From assembly GCA_965120375.1 (NCBI GenBank), contig CBCPMW010000006.1, forward strand, positions 1-29,964: a stretch of DNA of 29,964 nucleotides, written 5' to 3'. Shown one piece after another: positions 6,096 through 14,785 of the stretch. Each line of letters begins with the position of its first letter. The first letter of the stretch is position 1. The position numbers and the translations under genes are program-made. Origin of the DNA: CASPLG01 sp965120375 (GTDB lineage Bacteria; Bacillota; Clostridia; Oscillospirales; Acutalibacteraceae). The notes under the pieces are model-generated. The model was given only the letters and a program-made list of their open reading frames with translations. It was not told where the DNA came from and ran no database searches.

Positions 6096-7241
6096 ATGTT
6101 TCTTGCGTTAATCAGTATAATCCGGTATTTAATAAGTGGATTGTTTACTTTTTCTGTATTTAATAATTTAAAAAAATATTCCTTTAAAATTACCGCTATG
6201 CAATCAATTTTATATGCTGTCTTCTTGATAATGTTTAAAGTTTTGGTGATTGATAAACCGATAATTACATTTATTTCATCTATAGTTATTTTTGGATGCT
6301 TACTTTTAGGAAACAAGATAAAAACATGGAAAACTGTGTTTACATATTCACTTTTCATGTCGTGTGTACTGGAATATAGCCATTTTTCGATTTTTAGGAT
6401 AGTTTCATTTATACGGATTGCTTTGAGATTTCCAGAGGCCAAGTATGATAATCATACAAGTTTATTAATTTTTAGAACAATAATTCTTTTACTTTATGTT
6501 CTAGTTATTTTATTAATTTATAAACCATCTAGAATAGATATAAAATCAGTATGTAAACTCTCCAATTATAGAATTTTTCCTGCATTCTTTCTGATAATGC
6601 TAAGCATAATTGTCTACCTAAAGTATCATATTAAGTATACTCTTTCAAATGAATTCCATGATATCTTGTCTATTATATTTCTGTCCCTCATAGTCTTGAC
6701 TTTTATCTTTATTTTTTCCTCAAAAAAATTTATAGAAATAATTGAATCTCTCCATAAAAGGAAAGTAAATCCTGCAGTAGAAGAGGCAAAGCTACAAAAA
6801 GATAGAGGCTATGCCGGATTGACTTTTGAATCAAAAGAATTAAATTCACAAATGAAGTTTTTCCAAAATGAACTGTACATAATAGGAATCGACACAGAGG
6901 ATAAAAAAGCGAAACAACTGGTGCACTGCAGTGTTCTTATTAATCAAGAAGAAAATCCGCAAAAAGTAAATATGATATCTGGCATTTATTTTTATACAGG
7001 AGAAATCTTAGGATTGCAGCCAAAAAGCGTAGAAATGAATATAAGTAATTTATTAAAAAATCATTGGAATTCACGTGGTGCAGAAATACTAAAGAAAATA
7101 GGGCAAAATTATCATGGACCGATCTCTGAAGAAAATGGTGCACCTACTCCAAGAGAGTTTTTACTCTATCTAGTGAAAAAGTATAGAGAATGCAATAAAA
7201 TAGTAGAAAATGCAGAAAAAATTAAATACTCATTTTTTTGA
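6096..7241 (+). CDS. Seven-helix membrane protein with a Spo0A-C-like DNA-binding domain
   Basis: The start is ATG 6096 or the TTG just before it (6093); AAGG at 6081-6084 suits either. Residues 1-210 form about seven hydrophobic helices (near 4-22, 33-52, 56-73, 80-100, 124-143, 159-178, 190-209), like the sensor half of AgrC-type receptors. A charged linker follows (210-255). Residues about 258-368 resemble the Spo0A C-terminal domain: 'ILGLQPKSVEMNI' then W325, R328-G329, and PTPREF (351-356) line up with Spo0A's 'TTASRVERAI', W, RG and 'PTNSEF'. There is no kinase, GHKL or receiver domain. It follows the two peptide genes under a copied promoter. I infer a receptor that binds the peptides and acts directly as a membrane-tethered transcription factor; DNA binding and ligand are untested. 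Confidence 0.75.
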   Translation: MFLALISIIRYLISGLFTFSVFNNLKKYSFKITAMQSILYAVFLIMFKVLVIDKPIITFISSIVIFGCLLLGNKIKTWKTVFTYSLFMSCVLEYSHFSIFRIVSFIRIALRFPEAKYDNHTSLLIFRTIILLLYVLVILLIYKPSRIDIKSVCKLSNYRIFPAFFLIMLSIIVYLKYHIKYTLSNEFHDILSIIFLSLIVLTFIFIFSSKKFIEIIESLHKRKVNPAVEEAKLQKDRGYAGLTFESKELNSQMKFFQNELYIIGIDTEDKKAKQLVHCSVLINQEENPQKVNMISGIYFYTGEILGLQPKSVEMNISNLLKNHWNSRGAEILKKIGQNYHGPISEENGAPTPREFLLYLVKKYRECNKIVENAEKIKYSFF

Positions 7242-7292
7242 AAAATGTTTCTTAGATATATAAAATTAAAAGTAAGAACCGCTTCGCAATTT

Positions 7293-9134
7293 TTATTCGA
7301 CCGTCACAGACTTCGCTAAATTCCTAGGTTTATCAATATCGCAGCCGCGCTCCAAAGCAAACTGATACGCAAGAATTTGGAGAGCGGTTGCTGCTGTTGG
7401 TGCCGAAAATTCAGCTAAACTTTCGGGAATAATTAAAACGTCTTCACAAACGGAATGAGCAGATTTCGCAAATTCTTCGCTTGTAATTGCTAAAACTCTG
7501 GCGCCTCTAGCTTTGACTTCTCTAAGGTTACTTACCATTTTGTCAACTAGAGTTTCCTGGGTTAAAACTGCAATTACGAGCGTTCCATTTTCTATAAGCG
7601 AAATTGTTCCGTGTTTTAGTTCTCCCGCAGGATAAGCCTCGCAGTGAACATATGAAACCTCTTTTAGTTTGAGTGATCCTTCAAGACAAACGGCATAGTC
7701 AAGAGTTCTTCCTATGAAGAAGGTATTCGAAATATCTTTATATTTTTTTGAAATTTCTGCGATTTTATCTTTTTTATCTAAAACATCTTGAATCATGCTG
7801 GGAAGACACAAAAGTTCATTAATATATCTCGTTAATTTGTCGCTGGTAAGCGTCTCGAATTTTTGACTTAAGAACAACGCAAAAAGGTAACAAACTGCAA
7901 GCTGAGCATTATAAGCTTTTGTAGTCGCAACGGCAATTTCTGGTCCCGCGGAAGTATAAATAACATAGTCAGAAAGATTCGCAATCGAACTTCCAATAAC
8001 GTTTACGATAGAAAGAACCTTAACATGATGGCTCTTAGCTTCCTTCAGTGCTGCAAGACTGTCAGCAGTTTCGCCTGATTGACTAATAACAATAACTAAA
8101 GTGTTTTTGTCTACAATAGGATTTTTATAACGAAATTCAGAGGCAAATTCAACTTCAACAGGTATCTTTACAAGTTTTTCAATTATGTATTTTGCTGCAA
8201 CACCAACATGATAAGCTGAACCACAACCAATAAAACAAATTTTTGATAAATTTTTCAAGTATTCGTCTGAAATATCAACGTCATCAAACGTAACTTTTCC
8301 ATTTTTTATTCTAGAATAAATAGTCTCGTCTATAACTTTCGGTTGTTCCATAATTTCTTTCAGCATAAAGTGTTCGTATTCACCTTTGCCAGTAGATTGA
8401 ACATCCCAAAGTGCAAGTTCAAAATCTTCTTCTGGGTTTAAAATTTTTTCATCAGGACTAACAATACGTACTGAGTCCTTTGTAATAACTGCGATATTAT
8501 TTTCTGCAAGTCTATATATCTTTCTTGTTTTGAGCAGTAAAGCTGTTACATCTGATGCTATATAATTTTCATTTTCTCCGGCACCAACTATTAAGGGGCT
8601 GTCTTTTTTCACTGCAATTAATTTGTCAGGTTCGTTGCTGCATATTATTCCTAAAGCATACGACCCTTGAAGCTTAGAAATAACTTTTCTTACAGCATCT
8701 AAAACATCAGATTCATAGTAAAAATCCAAAAGTTGGGCCACAATTTCAGTATCGGTGTCTGAAACAAAACTGTACCCTCTTTCTAAAAGAAAACTTTTAA
8801 GTTCAATATAATTTTCGATAATTCCATTATGTACAATTGAGATTTTACCAGATCGACCCGTATGTGGATGAGCATTTATATCCGACGGTTCTCCGTGAGT
8901 TGCCCAACGAGTGTGACCAATACCGATGGTGCTCGATAGATCTTTTTGATTTTCAAGACTTTGTTTCAAAACTTCTATTCTACCGTGTTTCTTAAAAACG
9001 TCTATCTCTGATTTTTTTTCTGAAATTACGGCGATTCCAGAAGAGTCATAACCTCTGTATTCCATTTTTTCAAGACCATTTAATAGAAAAGGTAACGCAT
9101 TACCGCTCCCTATATACCCTATTATTCCGCACAT
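7293..9134 (-). CDS. glmS: Glutamine-fructose-6-phosphate aminotransferase (isomerizing)
   Basis: GlmS makes glucosamine-6-phosphate from fructose-6-phosphate and glutamine, the first step to UDP-GlcNAc for peptidoglycan. The 613 residues match the usual length. The N-terminal Ntn amidotransferase begins MCGIIGYIG with Cys2 as nucleophile, followed by EYRGYDSSGIA and GHTRWATHGEP. Two SIS sugar-isomerase domains follow (CFIGCGSAYHVG and SQSGETADSLAAL; then GSLKLKEVSYVHCEA and ELKHG). The end DKPRNLAKSVTVE is typical. AGAAGGAG precedes the ATG. The upstream 180 bases lack a glmS ribozyme, so control must differ from Bacillus. It is divergent from prfA. Confidence 0.97.
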   Translation of the reverse strand: MCGIIGYIGSGNALPFLLNGLEKMEYRGYDSSGIAVISEKKSEIDVFKKHGRIEVLKQSLENQKDLSSTIGIGHTRWATHGEPSDINAHPHTGRSGKISIVHNGIIENYIELKSFLLERGYSFVSDTDTEIVAQLLDFYYESDVLDAVRKVISKLQGSYALGIICSNEPDKLIAVKKDSPLIVGAGENENYIASDVTALLLKTRKIYRLAENNIAVITKDSVRIVSPDEKILNPEEDFELALWDVQSTGKGEYEHFMLKEIMEQPKVIDETIYSRIKNGKVTFDDVDISDEYLKNLSKICFIGCGSAYHVGVAAKYIIEKLVKIPVEVEFASEFRYKNPIVDKNTLVIVISQSGETADSLAALKEAKSHHVKVLSIVNVIGSSIANLSDYVIYTSAGPEIAVATTKAYNAQLAVCYLFALFLSQKFETLTSDKLTRYINELLCLPSMIQDVLDKKDKIAEISKKYKDISNTFFIGRTLDYAVCLEGSLKLKEVSYVHCEAYPAGELKHGTISLIENGTLVIAVLTQETLVDKMVSNLREVKARGARVLAITSEEFAKSAHSVCEDVLIIPESLAEFSAPTAATALQILAYQFALERGCDIDKPRNLAKSVTVE

Positions 9135-9200
9135 TTTATAGCACTCCTTCTAACTTTTACAAATTAAAGATTTCATTTTACTCAATTCAAAATAAAATAG

Positions 9201-9229
9201 ATTATATCAGAATAATTTTTTTTTGTAAA
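9201..9229 (-). promoter_or_regulatory. glmS promoter
   Basis: On the minus strand TTTACA (9224-9229), a 17-base spacer and a perfect TATAAT (9201-9206), about 67 bases before the glmS ATG. Confidence 0.75.
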
Positions 9230-9306
9230 ACGTTTATTTTGTTTAGTTAAGAAAAAATCATCTAAAAACGTAAAAAACTCTGCATATAAATGTATTAAGT
9301 GTAGAT

Positions 9307-9335
9307 TTGAATATTTATGCAAAATGTTATATAAT
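9307..9335 (+). promoter_or_regulatory. prfA promoter
   Basis: TTGAAT (9307-9312), a 17-base spacer and a perfect TATAAT (9330-9335). The ATG at 9324 lies inside this promoter and so cannot be the start of prfA, which supports TTG 9366. Confidence 0.7.
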
Positions 9336-9365
9336 AACTTTAGTATTTTTTATGGAGTGAGTTTA

Positions 9366-10439
9366 TTGTTTGAAAGATTAGAATGTTTAGAAGCGCGGTT
9401 TAATGAACTTAATAAAATGATATGTGATTCGGAAATTGTCTCAAATCAAGAGCTTTATAAGAAAACTATGAAAGAGCACAAAGAATTAGAACCGATTGTA
9501 GAGAAGTATCAAGAATACAAAAGAAAAAAATTAGATTTAGAAGAAGCTAAAGAGATACTGAGTGAAAAAAATATAGATAAAGAACTGAAGGAAATGGCAG
9601 AAGGTGAAGTAGAAACAGCAAAACAGCAATTAAAAAATCTTTCTGACGAATTAAAAATGCTTCTGATTCCAAAGGATCCTAATGACGACAGAAATGTAAT
9701 TATAGAAATTAGGGGAGGAGCAGGAGGAGATGAAGCTGCTTTGTTTTCTGCTGCTCTTTTTAGGATGTACTCGATGTATGCTGATTCAAAAAGGTGGAAA
9801 ACAGAAATTTTGAATTGTAGTGAAACTCAGCTTGGGGGATATAAAGAAATAAGTTTTCTCATATCCGGCTCTGGAGCGTATTCTCGGTTTAAATACGAAA
9901 GTGGCGTTCATAGAGTTCAGAGGGTTCCGGAAACTGAAGCTCAAGGCAGAATTCATACTTCTACCGTTACTGTTGCAGTACTTCCTGAAGCTGAAGATGT
10001 AGAAATTTCAATAAATCCAGCAGACCTCCAAATAGACACATATAGAGCTGGTGGAGCTGGAGGACAGCATGTAAATAAAACTGAATCTGCCATACGGATA
10101 ACTCACATCCCAACTGGAGTCGTAGTGGAATGTCAAGATGAAAGAAGTCAGTACAAAAACAAAGATAAAGCTATGAAAGTCTTGAAATCTAGGCTTCTTG
10201 AGGCTAAACGAAAAGAGCACGAAGATGAAATTGCTCAGGAAAGAAGATCTCAAGTTGGAACTGGTGATAGATCAGAGAGAATAAGAACTTATAACTATCC
10301 TCAAGGTAGGATGACTGATCACAGAATAGGTTTAACTATATATAGATTAGAAGAAATTTTAAACGGAAACATAGACGAAATAATAGATGCTCTTACAGCT
10401 TCTGATAGAGCATCTAAACTTGCAGAAGGAATAGTTTAA
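9366..10439 (+). CDS. prfA: Peptide chain release factor 1 (RF1)
   Basis: RF1 recognises UAA and UAG and triggers release of the finished peptide at the ribosome. I start it at TTG 9366 (MFERLECLEARF), 8 bases after GGAG and downstream of the promoter. That gives 357 residues, the normal RF1 length. The recognition tripeptide is P188-E-T190 in HRVQRVPETEAQGRIHTS (the RF1 PxT form, not the SPF of RF2). The catalytic GGQ is at about 232-234 in GAGGQHVNKTES. The methyltransferase that modifies this Gln, PrmC, is often the next gene but is not present here. It converges with the small secreted gene downstream, only 4 bases apart. Confidence 0.97.
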   Translation: MFERLECLEARFNELNKMICDSEIVSNQELYKKTMKEHKELEPIVEKYQEYKRKKLDLEEAKEILSEKNIDKELKEMAEGEVETAKQQLKNLSDELKMLLIPKDPNDDRNVIIEIRGGAGGDEAALFSAALFRMYSMYADSKRWKTEILNCSETQLGGYKEISFLISGSGAYSRFKYESGVHRVQRVPETEAQGRIHTSTVTVAVLPEAEDVEISINPADLQIDTYRAGGAGGQHVNKTESAIRITHIPTGVVVECQDERSQYKNKDKAMKVLKSRLLEAKRKEHEDEIAQERRSQVGTGDRSERIRTYNYPQGRMTDHRIGLTIYRLEEILNGNIDEIIDALTASDRASKLAEGIV

Positions 10440-10443
10440 AAGA

Positions 10444-10890
10444 TTAATCTGAAATATTGAATTCCCATGTTTTAGATACAGACAGTGATTTTTTCCAACA
10501 CGGCATTAATACTAATAAACTTTCTTTTGATCTTGAACGTCTTCTTTTTTTAGGATATATAATTTTTTCCCTATAAACTCTACTACAATTATAAGAAATT
10601 AATAAATTATCTCTAGGATCTTGGGATTTTATGAATTCTTTCACCTTATATATCATTTTGCCGTCTTTTCCGAAATCTATAAAAAAAGACCTCACTTCTG
10701 AGTTCCCTATCATTTCACATATTTCTGACTGTAAAGTGCCGAATTTTTTTAAATTTGTATCAATTATTCTGTGTTCAGCTTTACCACTCGTATAATCCTC
10801 AAATAATTTTTTTGCCGAAGTAAATGAAAAACTAGAAACTGTTAAAAGGAATAAAACTACTGCTGAGAAATTTTTAAGTTTGCACGACAC
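10444..10890 (-). CDS. Small secreted hypothetical protein, 148 aa
   Basis: A minus-strand gene between prfA and tsaC. It starts at GTG 10888-10890 (MSCKLKN) with AAAGGG upstream at rather long spacing. Residues 1-26 are a signal peptide: basic start, the core AVVLFLLTVSSFSF, and a likely cut after TSA. The mature part is about 120 residues, with a strongly basic patch (YPKKRRRSRSKE) and two Cys. No family is recognised. It has a promoter with a perfect -35. Its position between two housekeeping genes that usually flank prmC suggests insertion or replacement. Confidence 0.6.
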   Translation of the reverse strand: MSCKLKNFSAVVLFLLTVSSFSFTSAKKLFEDYTSGKAEHRIIDTNLKKFGTLQSEICEMIGNSEVRSFFIDFGKDGKMIYKVKEFIKSQDPRDNLLISYNCSRVYREKIIYPKKRRRSRSKESLLVLMPCWKKSLSVSKTWEFNISD

Positions 10891-10956
10891 AAAACCACAA
10901 CCCTTTATGAGTAAATTCTGTACAAAAACTGAGTGTTATTGCACAGTGTACCGTAT

Positions 10957-10985
10957 ATTAAAGGTGATATTAGAAATTTTGTCAA
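10957..10985 (-). promoter_or_regulatory. Promoter of the small secreted gene
   Basis: On the minus strand a perfect TTGACA (10980-10985), a 17-base spacer and TTTAAT (10957-10962, 5 of 6). This leaves a leader of about 60 bases before the GTG. Confidence 0.55.
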
Positions 10986-11021
10986 TATATATCTATAAAA
11001 TGAAAGTGAGAATGATAAGTT

Positions 11022-12050
11022 TTGTTAATAATAAATAAAAAAAATATAGATGAAGCTGCAAAAATTATAAAAAACGGAGGGATTGTTGCAATTCCAACTG
11101 AAACAGTTTATGGTTTAGCTGGAAATGCTCTCGATGGAGAAGTTATAAAAAAAATTTTTAAAGCAAAAGCAAGACCTCAAGATAACCCTTTAATAGTACA
11201 TATTTCAAAAGAAAATAAGGTTAAAGATTTGGTCTCAAATATACCTTACAAAGCTAGTCTTCTAATGGAAAAATTTTGGCCGGGACCAATCACTATTATT
11301 TTGCCGAAATCAAATTTAGTTCCGTATGAAGTTACTGCTGGGTTAGAGAGTGTCGCAATTAGAATGCCAAAGCATGAACTCGCGAGAGAAATTATAGATT
11401 TATCAGATGTTCCCTTAGCAGCACCGTCAGCTAACCGTTCCGGATACCCAAGCCCCACTTCTGCAGAGCATGTAATTAAGGATATGTTTGGCAGAATTGA
11501 TGCTGTAGTGGACGGTGGAGATTGTGAGTTTGGTTTAGAATCTACGGTCATTAGTTTTTTGGGGGAAACTCCTATTTTGCTAAGACCTGGAGTTATTACG
11601 CCTGATGAAATTAAAAGTGTAACTGGAGAAATAAAAATAGATAAATCGGTTTTTGGTAAATTTTCTCGGGGAAACAAGGTAATTTCTCCAGGTATGAAAT
11701 ATACTCATTATTCTCCTAAAGCTAATGTTATAATAGTTGAGGGAAACCAGGATGATTATATAAAATTTGTAAATTCCAATTTAGAAGAAAATTCATATGC
11801 TCTCTGTTTTGATGAGGATGTTAAATTCATAAATAAGAACAGTTTTTCGTACGGTAAAATTTCAGATTTAAATGAGCAATCTGCTAAACTTTTTAAACTA
11901 CTTCGGTATCTTGATACGTTAGGTGCAAGAACTATTTATGCAAGAACTCCTAAAGCTGAAGGAGTGGGACTTGCTATCTATAATAGATTGGTAAGAGCAG
12001 CGGGTTTTAACATAGTTAATCTTAGTAAAAATAAAAAAACAGAAGAGTGA
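11022..12050 (+). CDS. tsaC: L-threonylcarbamoyladenylate synthase (TsaC/Sua5 family)
   Basis: The enzyme makes threonylcarbamoyl-AMP from threonine, bicarbonate and ATP for the t6A37 modification of tRNAs reading ANN codons. The YrdC/Sua5 domain spans about residues 8-200: GGIVAIPTETVYGLAGNA, then KARPQDNPLIVHI, FWPGPITIIL, and the block PLAAPSANRSGYPSPTSAEH. The extra C-terminal region (PGMKYTHYSPKANVII onward, about 120 residues) makes this the long Sua5 form of 342 residues. The start is TTG 11022 (MLIINKKN); the ribosome site is weak. Its neighbourhood with prfA is conserved in Firmicutes. Alternative symbols are sua5 or ywlC. Confidence 0.95.
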   Translation: MLIINKKNIDEAAKIIKNGGIVAIPTETVYGLAGNALDGEVIKKIFKAKARPQDNPLIVHISKENKVKDLVSNIPYKASLLMEKFWPGPITIILPKSNLVPYEVTAGLESVAIRMPKHELAREIIDLSDVPLAAPSANRSGYPSPTSAEHVIKDMFGRIDAVVDGGDCEFGLESTVISFLGETPILLRPGVITPDEIKSVTGEIKIDKSVFGKFSRGNKVISPGMKYTHYSPKANVIIVEGNQDDYIKFVNSNLEENSYALCFDEDVKFINKNSFSYGKISDLNEQSAKLFKLLRYLDTLGARTIYARTPKAEGVGLAIYNRLVRAAGFNIVNLSKNKKTEE

Positions 12051-12358
12051 ACAACTTTATTGAGTTGAATCTTATTTTATTGTTGAAAACTTAAGTTGTG
12101 CCTTAGTTAAAGTACGAAATAATAAAAACCAAAACGGGAATATTCATACATAAATTGAGAATAGTTTATATAAATATATTTGTTGAAAAAATTTAGTTAT
12201 TGGACCTACTTTTATTGTGAATTGTTGTTTTACAGAAAAATAGAAGACAACAAGGGATTTTTATAACCACTGGTAAATTTAAAAAGATTGAATATTTGTC
12301 GCAAGCTTATAAAACGTTTAGGAAAATACAAAATATTTTAAATAGAATGGGGATCGAG
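12051..12358. other. Intergenic stretch without a clear gene
   Basis: AT-rich sequence between tsaC and the lytic transglycosylase. Imperfect dyads (ACAACTT near 12051 with AAGTTGT near 12095) might end tsaC transcription, but there is no clean stem with a T-run. No convincing promoter pair was found, although one must be near for the downstream gene. Confidence 0.4.
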
Positions 12359-12925
12359 ATGTTAAATATAAAAAATAATCTTAGATTTCTAGGAGTATTT
12401 GTATTTGTATTTATTTTTGGTTTAGTGATTTTTTTTGTAGGAAACAGAATTTTTTTGAAAATAGTTTATCCAATTAAGTATGAAGAGCTTGTCAAAGAAG
12501 TGTCGGATGATTATAATATGGAACCGGAATTAGTTTATGCTGTCATGAAGGTGGAAAGCGGATTTGATGAAAATGCGAAATCGTCAGCTGGAGCAGTTGG
12601 ACTTATGCAGCTTATGCCATCTACGTTTGAGTGGCTAAAAATGGGGAAAGAGAAAGATTTTTCTTCTTGTCATAACTTAATGGATCCGAGTGTAAATATT
12701 AGAGCCGGAGTGCATTTTTTGGGTATTTTAAGAAAGAAATATGGTTCTGAAATATTGGTTCTTTGTGCATATAATGCAGGAATGAATGCTGTGGATAAGT
12801 GGATAGAGAAAGGCAAAACTCTAGATTCATACGAAAAGATATCAGATATACCTTACAAAGAGACTAGAGACTACGTTAGGAAAGTGTTAAAGTGTAAAGA
12901 AATGTATAAAATGCTATATTTTTAG
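12359..12925 (+). CDS. Membrane-anchored soluble-type lytic transglycosylase (GH23)
   Basis: It cleaves the glycan strands of peptidoglycan, leaving 1,6-anhydro-muramyl ends. The start is ATG 12359 behind GGGGATCGAG; a longer frame with upstream TTG lacks a ribosome site. An uncleaved N-terminal helix (about residues 10-27) anchors the protein. The SLT domain follows: catalytic Glu66 in VYAVMKVESGF, then AGAVGLMQLMPSTF (77-90), and AYNAG (137-141). At 188 residues it is a minimal enzyme with no extra binding domain. It resembles the YjbJ type of Firmicutes. The downstream aminopeptidase starts 52 bases later. Confidence 0.9.
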   Translation: MLNIKNNLRFLGVFVFVFIFGLVIFFVGNRIFLKIVYPIKYEELVKEVSDDYNMEPELVYAVMKVESGFDENAKSSAGAVGLMQLMPSTFEWLKMGKEKDFSSCHNLMDPSVNIRAGVHFLGILRKKYGSEILVLCAYNAGMNAVDKWIEKGKTLDSYEKISDIPYKETRDYVRKVLKCKEMYKMLYF

Positions 12926-12977
12926 CTATTTCGGTGAATAATTATACTAAAATAAGGCTTAAATTAGGAGGATTTTT

Positions 12978-14366
12978 ATGGGAGACTCAAAAAAACTAAA
13001 AGAGAAGCTTCTTATGAAGAAAAAAAATGGAGGAAGAGAGCTGTCAGAAAATGATTTAAGACAAACAAGGGAATTTGGCGAGGATTATAAAGTTTTTCTA
13101 AACGAGGGTAAAACTGAAAGAGAATCCATAAGGTATGCTCTAAATTATGCCAAAAAAATGGGATTTAGAGAATTTATTAAGGAGGAAACCTATGTTGCAG
13201 GCGATAAAGTTTATTATGTAAACAGGGAAAAATCATTGATTTTAGCTGTAATAGGTGAAAATGGAGCTAAAAATGGTGTAAAGCTTGCAATTGCTCATGT
13301 GGATTCTCCACGTGTTGATCTGAAACCTAAACCTCTTTATGAAGACAGTGAAATAGCTCTGTTTAAGACGCATTATTATGGAGGAATTAAGAAATATCAG
13401 TGGACAGCAACGCCTCTTTCTCTTCATGGAAGAATTGTAAAAGTAGATGGGACGCATATTGATGTAAAATTAGGAGAAGATGAATCTGAACCGTGCTTTT
13501 GTATTACTGATCTTCTCCCTCATCTTGCAAAAGAACAGATGGGGAAAACAATGTCAAAAGCTATTTTAGGAGAAAATTTGAATGTGGTTGTTGGGAGTCT
13601 TCCATTTAAAGATGATCAAAGCTCAAACAGTGTAAAGTTAAATATAATGCGTCTAATAAACGAAAAATACGGGATAACAGAAGAAGATTTTATTAGCGCA
13701 GAACTTGAACTTGTTCCTGTTTACAAAGCACAGGACGTAGGATTTGATAGAAGTTTAATTGGTGGATATGGACACGATGATAGGTGCTGTGCTTATTCTT
13801 GTTTAAGGGCGGTAACAGACATAAAAAAACCGAAAGAGACTGTAGTTTCTGTTTTAGTTGACAAAGAAGAAATCGGAAGCGATGGTAATACGGGGATGAA
13901 ATCGTTGTTTCTAAAGTATTTTATTTCTGATTTAGCAGCCCAAGAAGGATTAAAAGGTAGAGATGTTTTGAGGAAATCAAAATGTATTTCTGCAGATGTA
14001 AATGCAGCTTATGATCCGACTTATTCAAGTGAGTATGAAGTGGCGAACAGTTGTTATGTAAATAGAGGAGTAGTTATAACTAAGTATACAGGAAGTGGAG
14101 GAAAATACGAAACTTCAGATGCTTCAGCAGAATTTATGGGAGAGATAAGAAGTAAACTTCATACAGGAAAAATTTTATGGCAGACTGGTCAACTTGGAAA
14201 AGTAGATGCTGGTGGAGGAGGAACGATAGCAAAATACGTAGCAAATTTGTGTGTAGATGTAGTCGATATGGGCGTTCCGGTACTTTCTATGCACTCTCCT
14301 TTTGAGATTATTTCCAAAATAGATCTTTATATGCTTTACAAAGCAGTTATGGCATTTTTTTCTTAA
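12978..14366 (+). CDS. M18 family metallo-aminopeptidase
   Basis: A zinc aminopeptidase that releases N-terminal residues, typically acidic or neutral, from peptides in the cytoplasm. The 462 residues carry the M18 signatures. These are AIAHVDSPR (metal His and Asp near 107 and 109), GYGHDDRCCAYS (about 262-273), the catalytic Glu pair in DKEEIGSDG (about 295-303), CISADVNAAYDP with a metal Asp, and a late metal His in LSMHSPFEI (about 439). It starts at ATG 12978 behind TTAGGAGGA, an excellent ribosome site. Family members are annotated aminopeptidase 1 or ApeA. There is no clear terminator before the V-ATPase promoter. Confidence 0.95.
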   Translation: MGDSKKLKEKLLMKKKNGGRELSENDLRQTREFGEDYKVFLNEGKTERESIRYALNYAKKMGFREFIKEETYVAGDKVYYVNREKSLILAVIGENGAKNGVKLAIAHVDSPRVDLKPKPLYEDSEIALFKTHYYGGIKKYQWTATPLSLHGRIVKVDGTHIDVKLGEDESEPCFCITDLLPHLAKEQMGKTMSKAILGENLNVVVGSLPFKDDQSSNSVKLNIMRLINEKYGITEEDFISAELELVPVYKAQDVGFDRSLIGGYGHDDRCCAYSCLRAVTDIKKPKETVVSVLVDKEEIGSDGNTGMKSLFLKYFISDLAAQEGLKGRDVLRKSKCISADVNAAYDPTYSSEYEVANSCYVNRGVVITKYTGSGGKYETSDASAEFMGEIRSKLHTGKILWQTGQLGKVDAGGGGTIAKYVANLCVDVVDMGVPVLSMHSPFEIISKIDLYMLYKAVMAFFS

Positions 14367-14401
14367 AAAATAAAAATTTGAATATTTTTATTGAAAACTA
14401 T

Positions 14402-14429
14402 TGACATTTTTGAATTTTTTGTAATAATT
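14402..14429 (+). promoter_or_regulatory. V-type ATPase operon promoter
   Basis: A perfect TTGACA (14402-14407), a 16-base spacer and AATAAT (14424-14429) preceded by TGT, giving an extended -10. Transcription would start near 14436. That excludes the in-frame start at 14391 for the first operon gene. Confidence 0.6.
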
Positions 14430-14468
14430 TTATTTATAATATATATTAATCCAAAGGGGTGGCTTGGA

Positions 14469-14780
14469 TTGAAAGATATGATTGAACAGATTATCAGTAC
14501 GGATAGAAAGTCTAGGGAGTCTATAGAAAGAACTAAACAAATTAGGATTCAATCAGCTCAAAAAATTAGTGATATTCGGGAGAAAAAGAGAGAAGAGTAT
14601 TTAGAAAAAGCTAGAGCTAACATAGAAGTGGTTGCAGAAGAAGAACGAGCTAGAGCAGACTTAAAGCTTAAAGCTATAGAAAGAGTTTATAGAGGTATAG
14701 AGGAAGAAATAAATGAAGTTTATGAAGAAAATTATCAGTTGTGGGTTGATGCGCTTGTCCGGAGAGTTATTGAGGGGTGA
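14469..14780 (+). CDS. ntpF: V-type ATP synthase subunit H (peripheral stalk)
   Basis: A 103-residue coiled-coil protein that pairs with subunit E to form the peripheral stalk of the V/A-type ATPase. I start it at TTG 14469 (MKDMIEQIIS), 6 bases after AAGGGGTGG; the longer frame begins inside the promoter. The sequence is charged and helical throughout (IERTKQIRIQSAQKISDIRE, then EEYLEKARANIEVVAEEERA), as expected for the stalk helix. It is first in the nine-gene operon, and its stop overlaps the ribosome site of subunit C. Naming varies in the literature (G, H or NtpF). Confidence 0.85.
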   Translation: MKDMIEQIISTDRKSRESIERTKQIRIQSAQKISDIREKKREEYLEKARANIEVVAEEERARADLKLKAIERVYRGIEEEINEVYEENYQLWVDALVRRVIEG

Positions 14781-14785
14781 GATAG

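Noticed and set aside
6065..6442. Minus-strand 125-codon frame overlapping the membrane regulator
   Set aside because: It is antisense to a well-supported gene, has no ribosome site, and its composition is that of a shadow frame.
6096..7241. AgrB-like peptide-processing protease
   Set aside because: The membrane part has about seven helices without the His and Cys catalytic pattern expected for AgrB, and it is joined to a DNA-binding-like domain. The sensor reading fits better.
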